A DNA stretch of 64,000 nt. It comes from Struthidea cinerea (lineage: Eukaryota > Chordata > Aves > Passeriformes > Corcoracidae). Location of the stretch: the NCBI GenBank assembly GCA_013397865.1, contig VZTI01000933.1, positions 1,115,867 through 1,179,866 of the forward strand, written 5' to 3'. Below are positions 41,701 to 53,700 of the stretch, piece by piece (within the stretch, counting starts at the first letter, position 1; every line of letters begins with the position of its first letter). The position numbers and the translations under genes were made by a program. A model generated the notes under the pieces. That model did not search any database, had not been told where the DNA came from, and saw nothing but the letters and a program-made list of their open reading frames with translations.

Positions 41701-44700
41701 TTAATAGGGGAGTTTAATATGAACAACTGGGTTTTTTGTCCACTTCAAGGTACAAAGCTCAGGTAAAAGAGAAGATATTAATTATTGATTCAGTTCTCTA
41801 GCTCTTGAGGTGCTTAACATTTGGTCTACCAAAAAGCACCAAGATATGATAGTAATTAATTTTCTTAGAGAGGTCTTCCATCATTCTCACTGCAAATCCT
41901 TATGAAATCCCTAGTCTTACTCTCCTAAACTTCAGACCCCTGAATCTGAATAGTTGCTGCTGGATGTTAGCTCATGCTGTCTCACACTGCTGTGGTTGTG
42001 GTAGCCATGGAGTATGAAGAACTATCTGTGCTGCAGATCTGTGTTATGGAGAAGTGTTACTCACTGGTTTTCCGTTGTTGTTGTTTTCTTTCCCTGCAGT
42101 CTGTGATTGTAAAAAGCGTTGAACGAAATGCCTTAAATATGTACGAGGCACGGAAATGTCTCTTGGGACTTGAAAGTAGCGGAGTCACCATAGTATCAAA
42201 TCCCTCTACTGTCTCATGCCCTGTTGGTCTGTCTTGTCCTGGTTTGGATATTTTGTCCTCAGCAGGACTAGGACTCACTGGACTTGGTATGCATTCATTA
42301 TATTTGTGTTTTTTTAATATAGGCTTGTTTGAAACTTAATTCACTTGTACTAGAAAAAAGGACCAGATGTGTGTTTTGCGTAAGGAATTGTGTTAAAGGA
42401 TTGGAGAATTGCAACAGCCTCTGGTTGTTACAAAACTTGTCCAAGGCTTTTGTAATCAGGTTTGGGACTCATCCCTGTAGAAAAATCTCTGGAAGCATGC
42501 AAACCACTCAGCTGAAAGGGAGGGAAATACAGGTGAGGCAGGACATGGCTTTTGCAGCTTCTTTGGCTGTGTGATGTCTCAGGCCATCCTGAATTTGGGT
42601 GGGTACTGAAGCCTGTCAACAGTACCATGAAAGTTAACATAGCAAACACCACATTTCAGTTCAGTATCTCACTGTAATTGAGGGATCCACGTGCTTCTAG
42701 CTTGGACCTTACTTATCAGTTGAAATTTAGGACAGAAATGAGTAAGCTTCCTATCTTAATGTAATTTTATAGAAGCAGCTCATAGTCTAGACTGGAATTA
42801 CCATTTTATTTTCAAGCTCTGCAAATACCTTTGTATCAGAAATCCATAGCTAGAAAAAACAAGCAGGCCCAGAAGAATCTAGTGACAAATCTTGACACAG
42901 GTTCTTGAAACTCTGAGTTCTCATGTAACCAGCATTGTCCCTTGTGACTGCCATGCAGGAGTGCTGTGTATTTCCATATCACGTGCTTCCTTAGGGTCAC
43001 ACAGGAGAAAGTGTTTGTGCCATTTCACTGTGATTTTTAATGCTCTTTCTGTGACTGTTCTTGTCATGCTGCACTTTGGGGGTTGGGTTTTTTACCTTTT
43101 CAGGGTGTGGTGCTGAACTGCTTTGTGAATGCTCTTAAACAAAGAGCTGGTTTGGGGGAATGCTTTGGGACTGATCAGTGCATTTGGGGGATGATTTGCA
43201 GCCTGTGTTGAAGGTGCAAAAAGGAATTGAATAGCTGTTAGTGTGCAAGTAGTGGTTAATTCACAGGAGCTTCTGAGAAAAAGGTTATTGTGTGGAAGTG
43301 AGGTGGTGCAGTACAGGTGCTTTCTTGTCTCTGTGATGCTGCTTTGAAACAAACCATCAGAAGCAACAGCGGGGATGCAAAGGGATGCCGGGACTGAGAA
43401 GCAGCCAGTACAGACTTTGTTATGACAAGAGTTAGGGTCCAGTAGAAGGACATAAAAGATGCTCCACTTCTCCTTGGATACATGATGCCCAGTTTAAGAA
43501 CAAGCATTCTTAATGTGCTCTGTGCACCAAATGAACAGCAAGTTTAATGTTAAAATCGGTTTGTGAAATACAGGCTGTTGCAGCTTCGTGGGAGTTTGTT
43601 TCTTTTCAATTGGTACTTTTGTGAAAAATGTTTTCCTGTAAGTCTTAACTAAATATTCACTTGCATGATTTTTTACAGGCCTTTTAGGTCCAACAGCCCT
43701 GTCAGTCAACACCTCAACTGCTCCAAACTCTCTGTTGAATGCCCTCAATAGCTCTGTGAGCCCTTTGCAGAGTCCAAGTTCAGGCACGCCCAGTCCCACA
43801 TTATGGGCAACATCTCTTGCTAACACAAACACCACAGGTCGGTAGAAGTTTAATGTGAATTAAATGAACTGTGCAGCACCAAGTCATTAGAATGGCAGTT
43901 GACAAGTCCAGAATCATTAATTCTTTGGAACCTTAATTCCTACACTTATTTAGCATAGATGAATAAATATGCTAATTTAAAGTTACAACTTAATATATGA
44001 CATGCTGTCAAATGCAGTGTTTCCATCTGTTTTATGTAGAAAATGAAGTTAACCTACCCAGATAAAGCATTATGGTTTTGGCATGTGATTCTAATGGAAG
44101 CTTTTTAGTAATTGATTATAGCTACATAAAGATTTATATGAAATAGTGTAATGCCTGAGGAAGTTAAATGAGAAACTTAATCAGAACATAACCAAATTTT
44201 GTTACAGGTTTTTCAGCTATTCCACACCTAATGATACCATCTACTGCCCAAGCAACCTTAACTAGTATTCTGCTGTCTGGAGTGCCCAATTATGGTCAAA
44301 ACACTCCGTCTCCACCACCAGGCTTGACTCCTGTTGAAGTCCACGTTAATGGCATGCAATCAGAAAGTAAAAAAGGCTCACCTTCTTTAAATGGTCATGT
44401 GAAGGTAAGTGATACTATATGGGAGAACCAGATTTCTTTGTACTAGACCTCTACTAAGAAAAGCTGAAAGAGAAAACTAGCTATAATAGTAGATTTATAA
44501 AGCTTCTAAGTTTAAAAATAAACAGCAGTGTTTTTGAATATGACTTAAAGATTGAAAAATAGAACATTCAAACATACTGTTCTCTTACTGTTCTCCAGGA
44601 ATAGATTTCTTGTTATCCTGCAGCTAGAAAGGGGAAATTGTTTCAATATTTCCTTAAGCATAAAAATCACTTCAGTGATTTGTGACAATCTTTTCAGGCC

Positions 44701-47700
44701 TCAAATATCAAGTATGCTGCACTATCTGCCACATCGCTGGGAGAAAATGTGTTGAGCACAAACCACAGTGATGCAGTAAGGCAAACAAGTGCTCATGGGG
44801 CCTCAGAACAAGTAGCTGCCAAGGCAAATAGTGAAGAAGGTAAGATTTTGACATTGCATTCCTTTGTCTGGTGGTGTTCGTACAGTCTGTGTACAGTTCA
44901 TGATACAAAAATGTAAAGATATTCTCTGTGAATTGTTTTTGCAATGATGTTTAAGGAAAATATTGCTGGATCTCAGATTCATTGTCAAAGAAAGTAAATA
45001 GAACCTGTAGTAACTGAGCTGTGCTGTTGATAGAAACGCCTTAAATCAACATAAATGTACTTGCAACATTTTACTTATTCTCTAGGAGCAGAGGGAGAGA
45101 AGCTGCTGTAAAAAAATACTAAAATCCTCATAGGTTAACTAAACTCTTCTGGTTTAAATGATGTTTTATTTTTGCTTTTTAACAAAAGGAAATAATTCAT
45201 GTCTCTGGGAAGGTTTTTGCAGGAAATGGTGTAGATGTAACCTAGATGTCACTGGGAAACAATTTTATTTGCATGTTTTGCAACAGCATTTCAGTTATGC
45301 TGCCTTTTAGAAGCTAAAGTACTTAACTGTCCCCATCATTCTTGGAGGGAGGGAAAGCCAGTTCCACTTGAAGCTTGAGCAAATCTGTGTAAAGGCCTTG
45401 TTTCTCTTGCCAATACTGATCAAGGAGGAGATTATCTCTTATTTAGGGTTGTGGTCGTTTGAAATGCTGATTCAAATAAAAGGTACATTGCCAATTTAAG
45501 GTGATAAATATTTGTAAAAACATGTTCTAAAGATACTTGAACATGAAGTGGGGGGAGCTCTTATTCCAGCAGAAGCTACCTCAGCACCTGGCAAAGTCTA
45601 TTAAAACTGGGTATAAAATCAAATTTCTTCAGAATACTTAGTCACTTTGAATTGTCAGTCTTCACATTTAATATTAATTAATATCACTTAAAATAAATAT
45701 TTGAAAAAAGGAAATACTTAGTGTGACTACTCTATATGTGAATACTAACACCTTTTTTGTGCATTTGAACTTACACATCTTGACTTCTTAACCTTGACCA
45801 AATAGTTATCCCTGAAGACAGTCCTGTAAGGAGGACTATGGGTTTTCTCCCAGTTATCTTTCCTGCAGCAGGCTCACTGGGACACAGCAGGGTGGTTGTT
45901 TAACTCTCCTTTTATTGGCCTCGTAGGTTGCAACGATGCTTTTGTAGAAGTGGGCATGCCCCGCAGTCCGTCCCATTCAGCGAACACCAGTGACCTGAAG
46001 CAGATGATGAGCTCTTCCAAGCAGGCCTGTGCCAAGAGGCAAACGGTGGAATTACTGCAAGGCACCAAAAACTCCCACTTACAGTAAGTTGAGTGTATAA
46101 ACACAGATTAGTGGAACTTCCATGATGCAAAATTACTTCACGTGGTTTTGTGCATAGAAGGAGGGGTTCAGTCATAAGATACTCAAAGAATGGATTTAAT
46201 TTGGCCTTGATTTTCCATCACATTAGGCATTAATGTAGCCCCCAGTTTGTCTGATAACTGCAGACTTTGAATGCTTTTTGTTCATCCTATTTGTCTTTGG
46301 GTTTAAAAAAATGTCTTTTCTCTCCCACAAAAGAACAGAGATCCTTGTCGGAGGAACTTTCATTACCTGTTTCTAAAGTACACATTTTTGCACTTTCCTT
46401 CTTTATTGATTGCTTAGAGAATAATTTCTGACAGCTTTTTTCCTTTTGTGTGTACCTGAGGCTGTTTTCTTCTTAGGAAAGCTGCGTTCAGGGCATAGCA
46501 GCATGTTGTCAAACACTTGTCTCAGTGATGAGTTTGGTTGCGTTGGCTCCTTAATGACCCGGCAGTGGGAAAGGCTCGTTTGAGTCATAATACATCTTGG
46601 CAACACCAGTTTTGTTCTAAATGCAATGTTTTTGTCCCACTTACTCGTGTTCTCATTGTTTGTTTGGGAACTGTTTATCACCACTCTTTTGAGACACATA
46701 TTTTCTTTTGCTTCATTTATTTACACTCTTAAGGCTATGATATGTATTCCAGTAATTCTGTTTTCACAGTTTAAAAATCCAAGGAATCCTGCTAACCAAA
46801 TTCAATTTGTTTGTGTGTCTTGTTCTTTTTGTTGAGGACATAGTGCTCACAGTTTCCTTGGGGGTAGTAGTTTATAGCTTCTAAAACATGATCACTTTGC
46901 TTTGAAGTAAGAGTTTATACTGTTCTAGAGTAGGCCTAAAATGTGGCCGAGTTTTTAGAAAAAAACAATTGCATCAAGAGGTAATGTAGGCATGTAGGAC
47001 TGCAGTTTCTGAAGCTGTGAAAGCAAGTAGGACCTATGTCAACTTTCTTAGTCCCTATTATGCAATCTCTCTTTACCCTACAAGTATGAACCTGTTAGAA
47101 CTGCCGGCCTGAGCAAGGCTAAATGGGAAATCACACTGTGAGGGGATTGCATGCAATAATTCCAGACAGCTCAAAATTGAATCTGTAAACTGTGCCTCTT
47201 AGTGATACAGGAAGGAGAAACACTTGCTTTCCTTCACTGACAGAGAAAAAGGTACAGGAGAGCGGAAACTTTTGGAACTATTGCTAGAAACGCGGAGATC
47301 TTTGTGTACAGACACATCTTGAATTTGGCTGCCAAACTTCTCAGGGTAAAGCTCAGTTAGCAGAACTGCACTGAACGTTCACTGCCGGTGCAGAGGCAGC
47401 CTGAGCTAACAGTGCCTTTGTCCCCGCAGCACCACGGACAGGCTGCTCTCAGAGGCAGAGCTGGGTGCCCCGGAAAGCCCCGTGGCTGATAAGAAAGCCC
47501 CGGGCAGCGAGCGGGCGGCCGAGCGAGCGGCAGCTGCCCAGCAGAACTCGGAGAGAGCACGTCTGGCTCCGCAGCCCTCCTTTGTAAATATGCAGGTAGG
47601 TCTCCCTGAATGAAGCCAATTAGGCATAAACATTGATAACTGCAGAGTGAAGTTACCATAGAATGCAGAGGTGACTGGGGACTGGAGACTGAATTGTCAT

Positions 47701-50700
47701 TACCAGTTCAGTAAAAGCATTCATAGCCAAGACATCAACTGCTTCAACAGAGGAGTGGTTTGTCAATGAAAAGTCTTGAGAACAGAAAAGCTCCTATGCT
47801 TCTGCTGAGTAAGAAAAGTTTAAGTGCACAAAATTGGGTGGCTGTATTTGTCTCCATCATGTGCCTGTAAGAAGTCTTACATTGTTGCTTCAAGAGAATT
47901 ATAGCTACAAAAGAAATTTCACACCTTCTCATACTTAATTAACTTGGTTAATTACAGCCTACAAATATAGACTACTGCCATGTTACTGCAAATCTCCCCA
48001 AAGAGAGAGGAGACCCATTTGTCGGGAAGCAGTAAGGGGATTATTTTCAGTATAGATCTATTGGAGTGTGGGCATAGCCAGACTGTAGAGATTAGTGGAA
48101 CAAGAGGAAGATTAGTGTTTTGCAGCCCTTTTCCTTAGTTATTCCTCTAGTTATTTTTAGTAGAGAATGTTACACTTCAGGCTAATACAGCATTTTTGTA
48201 GTTTTGTGTGTTTAGATTTCCTAATTTGTAGTTCAACAGAGTGTAGCTTGTTTAATCAGGGGTTTTTAAACTTCACGTCTTCCACTGATACAGGTAGAAC
48301 ACATACAAAAGTTCTTTGAATTATCTCAAAACTGAAGTTTTTTTCTCACAAGATGAGTGCATGGAGGAGAAGTAAACCTGAAAGATTATTAAAAATAATT
48401 GTGGTCCCTAGATTTGCTAAGATATACCTTTTTTGTACTGTTGAGAAATGTTTTAAATGCTAAGAGTAGATGGTTAAGGAAGAGAAACTATGCTTGAAAG
48501 ATGTCTTATTAAAAAAAATTGAAGAAAAATTCTTCCTAAGCCTTTTGTAAATATACTGCTTTAGCCTCACTCAAATGGAAATCAGATAGTTATTTAAAAT
48601 CTTTATCTATGTTTCAATGAACACTTTAAGTAACTAAGGCTCTAACAGGGCTACCGTGAAATTATTGTGCAGTATTTCAGGTTTCTCCTAGATGTATTCA
48701 GTGGCCACTTTGAAAACCTTTGTTCTGCACAAAGAGATGACTACTGGAGTGACATTTAGTTAGAATGGCAATTAAATTATCTTCTGCGTGTTTAATTTTT
48801 AGGCATTTGACTATGAACAGAAGAAACTACTAGCAACCAAAGGTATGTGGATGAACAGTGACTTCTGAAAAGTTTGTTAGTACTTGGATGAAATTAAACC
48901 TGAATTAAATTAAACCTGAAGTTTCAGTTTTGTAATCCAATTTTTAATAAAATCTGGAAGTGGTAGTGAAACACTTGCTTTATGTTCCAAAAATTTCTTA
49001 ATACCAACACAGTTGTATTGCAACACAAGTGTAAGCAGCTTGCAGATGGGCTGTGTAAATAAATCCATGTGCAAATGATCAATACTGTTTTCAGAGAGCT
49101 CATTACTGTAATGCTTTGCTTTATTTGGATGCAAATTTAAGGTGTTTGTTGTATCAGCTAAATGGCCTCTTACTTCAGGGATAAATTGAGTTGTAGAATT
49201 GGTAAGGGGCTTAACCATATCTTTGACCCTGTTAAATAATAAACCAAATTGCCCGTTCACTAAAAGAAAAACAGAAGCTCCTCTCTTTGAAACAGATATG
49301 ATTCTTTTGGCTTTCATGCAGCCCTGTGGGACTTAACTATCTTCTGGCAGAGTAAATTGCCTTAAGGAAGGGTAGGATTCAAGCTGTGTAGCAAGTGGAG
49401 GTGTTTAGAGTTTGCTGGGCTCAAGCTGTTAGCAAACATGACTTCAGTACTATCCTCTCTTTTATTAAGGCTGAGATTTACTCATTTGTCTCTGTATTTT
49501 CAGCTATGTTGAAGAAGCCAGTTGTAACAGAAGTGAGAACTCCAACAAATACGTGGAGTGGTTTGGGGTTCTCTAAATCAATGCCTGCAGAAACTATCAA
49601 GGAGCTAAGAAGAGCGAATCATGTGTCGTACAAGCCTTCCATGACAACCACGTATGAGGTATATAAAAGTATATTGTAATGGAAGTTTACTTTTCGTGAA
49701 TGACACAGTTGTTTTTCTTGAGAAATGTCTATAACTTCTGTAAAAAAAGTCTTGCAGATAACCGTTCTAAATATTTTTTATGGTGAAAAATATTTCTTAC
49801 ATAAATATTAAGGCATATGGAATACATTCAGCCCAACACAAAGTTAGATCTGTTTTATAGGTAAGTCACAGAGCATAGAGGTCTGCTTCTTAAAATATCT
49901 TTGTTTAAAGCAGCTTCAAATGACTTACAGGAGCAAACATCCCAGTAGTTGCAAGCAAGCAGTGGGGCTTTAGTAACCTAATGAAAACAGTGTATATATG
50001 ACAGATAATCTATATAATGTGTATCACTGCATGGTGGAGGAGAACAGCAGAACACGAAGCTCATCTTTCCTTCTGTGCAGAGAACTGGGACAGCTGTCTC
50101 TACTTGCACTATTCACTGGGCTCAGAATTTTCCCAGGCAGAAGGCAGAGTCCAGCAAGTCTCTTCAGAAGAGTCCCAGCATGTGAATCTTGCAGGGAATT
50201 TGTTCCTTTCTTCTCAAAGGCATTCTGAAGTTGCTTTTTAGTGTGCTTCCTTGCTGTAATCCTTCCCAGCTTCCACAGAGACACCTTTTGCTGTCCTGCT
50301 TATATAAAATGTAGATGGTATGTTTCTTAAAGAAGGAGACTTCATAATTCTCTAGGATATACCTGTCTGTTAATGCAAAAGAAATATTCAGCCGGGATAA
50401 AAATGTGCCTTGGTGTTTTCCACTTGACATGTCAACTTTTTGAGCCATTCAGGTACATGCAGTAGGCTTGGCTACACATAATGCAGCAGTAACTGGGGAA
50501 AGAAAAAGATGGAACCAAAATCTGTGAATTTTTTTTTTTTGCATACTTTTCTGTGTTGGTTGAGCTGGAGTGGGCCTTTCTCCCAGGCCTTGATGTCTAA
50601 AATCTCTAAGTGGGTCTGTGGTTCTAGTCAAGAACACAGTGTTTCTTCAGGGGTGTCAGTTTTACTAAATAGTATAAAAGATTGCTGCCTCCTAAGTGAT

Positions 50701-53700
50701 GTTTTTCTGTCACAATTTGGTGCAAGTTCATAGAATTAAATTGTTCATTTCCACAATTTTTAGCTCATGTAGGTATGTCATATCTATAATGTCGATTTCT
50801 TTTGGGTATGTTCCCACAGAATACTGCTGCCTTGTATTTGCTACATTCTCACCCACAGTGATGAGAGTTGATAATAAGTATTTCACAGGAATATGAAAAT
50901 CTATTTTAAAAGACCCCAGACAAAACAACTACAAATTCATAAGCCATTGCAGAATTGTTGTATTATTACATGCAAGACTGTTGTCAAGTAGTGTGTACTT
51001 GATCCACTTATCTTCAGATAAATGTTCTGTTATGTTCTCTTCCCTGTGAAGGGATGTAGTCAATAGACTGCTTTGTCTAGAGTTTGTGTGGGAATTTGAT
51101 ACCATGGAATGTTTTGGAAACAAACTTGGAAATACTGAGAAATTTATTTTGAATCATGGTCTTTAAATAACTCCGGCTTAAACACTGTAAACTGCATATG
51201 TTTTAAGCACACCTGCTGTTTTCGTGTCCGGTTTGCAATTATCTGACTATTGATCAACTGCCAAAAGAATGTTTGTGAGCATTAAAAGCTGCTTTTTAAC
51301 TGAGCTGCTTCAAAGAAAACATCTGAGTCACAATGAAACCTCTGTTTTCAGCCCAGATTTTCTTCCTGTGATTTGCAGGGTTCATCCATGTCTCTCTCCC
51401 GGTCCAGCAGTCGGGAGCACCTGGGAAGTGGCAGTGAATCTGATAACTGGAGAGACCGGAATGGGCTTGGACCCACTGCTCATGATTTTGTCTCCTCCAT
51501 TGGCAGCCCCAAAAGGAAACAAAATAAATCAGGTTAATAAGCTCTTACCATCTGATTAAAACAAAATAATCATATTGAAATCAATATTTATTTTGATATG
51601 AATGTATCCTGACTTCAGTAGGGATTTAAATTACTGACACCTTGTAATAAAGAATTACTTTTTTTACAAATTGAGAAGTGCAAGCTTGTGTAACGTGATA
51701 GACAAATAATGGTCCTAAAGGAAAACTTTTAAGGATATTTGTTAAATGCCAGATATTCTTGCTTAAAAACTCTTTGCTGTCATGGAGTGGGTTTTTCAAG
51801 GTGTACTAAAACCAGACCTGCACAAAGGCTTATTTCTAGACCGCTCTCATGCTGCTCTATTACCAGTGCAGCAACAGCCAGGGCTTTATTGGACTATTTG
51901 CTCACTGGTGAAGTGATAATCCATGCTGAAACTGAATTTTAAAGCATGATTCTCTTCGTGCGGATAAAATTTGCAAGAACTTGTAGTGACAGGACAAGGG
52001 GGAATGGCTACAAACTGAAAGACAATAGGTTTAGGTCAGATGTTACGAGAAAATTTTCCCTGTGAGGGTGGGGAGGCCCTGGCACAGGGTGCCCAGAGAA
52101 GCTGTGGCTGCCCCTGGATCCCTGGAAGTGCCCAAGGCCAGGTTGGATGGGGCTCTGAGCAACCTGGGATAGTGGAAGGTGTCCCAGCCCATGGCAGGGG
52201 GTTGGAATGAGATGAGCTTTAAGGTCCCTTCCAACCCAGGCAATTCTGTGAAAAGAAGCCTGTCCATGTGTTTGGCATGGGCTAGCATGATTTTAAATAC
52301 TGCTTTCTGTGGACACAGGCTGTATGTTTTGTAATTACTTTTTAAACAATGCTTGAAGTTTACAAATTAAAATTTTACTTTAGTTGAACTTACGTTTTTT
52401 TTTAATAACTTAATAGATGCTTTTCTGGAAGAGTGAAAAGTAGAGGTAGAGAATAGTAAGTCCATACTACCTATCTGCTTTATGGGGAAATAAGTGCTGT
52501 GACTGTTTATACTTTTTGTTGTTGCATTTTCTTTTAAAAGTGAATAAACCTAAATCCCAAATTCAAAGTCCACAGATAATAAAATTTGGACATGGTAAGA
52601 AAAGAGAACTCCAATTAGAGAAAATATTCATGGTTTTAAAAAGCACGTTAGTGCTTTTAACTAACGGGGCTGTGAATGGCTGCACATCGCATTCTAAGTA
52701 ATTGAAGAACTAAAGAGATGACAAGTTTATTTGAAATCAATCTATTGATGTTTTCAAACTAATTGGACAAAAATGAAAGTTCTAGGTTTGATGCCTTATC
52801 TGTCCTCCTAGAAACAGAGACTAGACAGAATAAGGAAATAAAGGTAGGTATTTATTTGAAAGGCCTTCAAAGGCACACCCTGGGGAGCCAGAGGCTGCTG
52901 CCCAGATGGACCCCAAGATGGACGACAGGTCACGAGTTCGTCACACTTTTATAGGTTTGGTTCATTTGCATATCAGGGTCAATTCTCCAATTAAAGCTTC
53001 AGTTCAATGATGTAATTTCCCCAAGCTTGTCCCCCCTTTCAGAGTCTTTGGTTTACACATTTTGGGCCTAGGATGATCTGAGTGTCCTTGGAGAGCAGGC
53101 CTGGAGAGGCTTTGTTATGTCTCCCTAGCATGAGAGAGTAGAAATGAACAGGCTACAAGAAACCTCAGAGCTACACACGAAATAGTACAGAACTTGAAAA
53201 ATATAAAAGTTAAAACCTAAGGCATCAGGTTAATTAAAATAAATGAAGATTAAAAATATATTTCCATGTGTGTTAGAAGAAAATTAGAAACACAAATACA
53301 TTGGCAGTGAAAGAAAATGTCCTATGGCAGCTGTAGCTTTCCCAGAGAATAAAATGTGTGGATAAAGGATAAAAGAAACAGCTATGAGTTGGCTGGACAA
53401 AAGTAGGTCTATAGAAAACAAACACTGGAACTTAATTAACAAAAAAATTGCTTTATGCTGTTCATTCTCTCAGAGCACTTGAGAGGCTTTTTTTTTTTTT
53501 CCTGTAAAATAAAGATTTGAATACTTTGTAAATTTAATGAGCTAGCTGAATATAATGTTGGTGGAAAATTATGCCCTTCTGTGATGTGTCTGAAAAGTGC
53601 ATTTGTTCCCTTTCAGCTGAACACTATCTCAGTAGCAGTAACTACATGGACTGCATCTCCTCGCTGACGGGAAGCAATGGCTGTAACCTCAACAGTTTGT

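Larger units (their letters stand above)
51533..53616 (+). other. BICC1: BICC1 intron 18 with transposon insertions
   Basis: This 2.1-kb intron carries a CR1 3' end (51970-52250, sense) and a retroviral-type solo LTR (52801 to about 53210, antisense). The acceptor is TTTGTTCCCTTTCAG. No coding exon is visible. Confidence 0.85.

Noticed and set aside
43833..43842. Alternative donor for exon 11 in place of the weak GTCGGT
   Set aside because: Only the GTCGGT position gives a codon that joins in frame to exon 12; nearby GTs break the reading frame.
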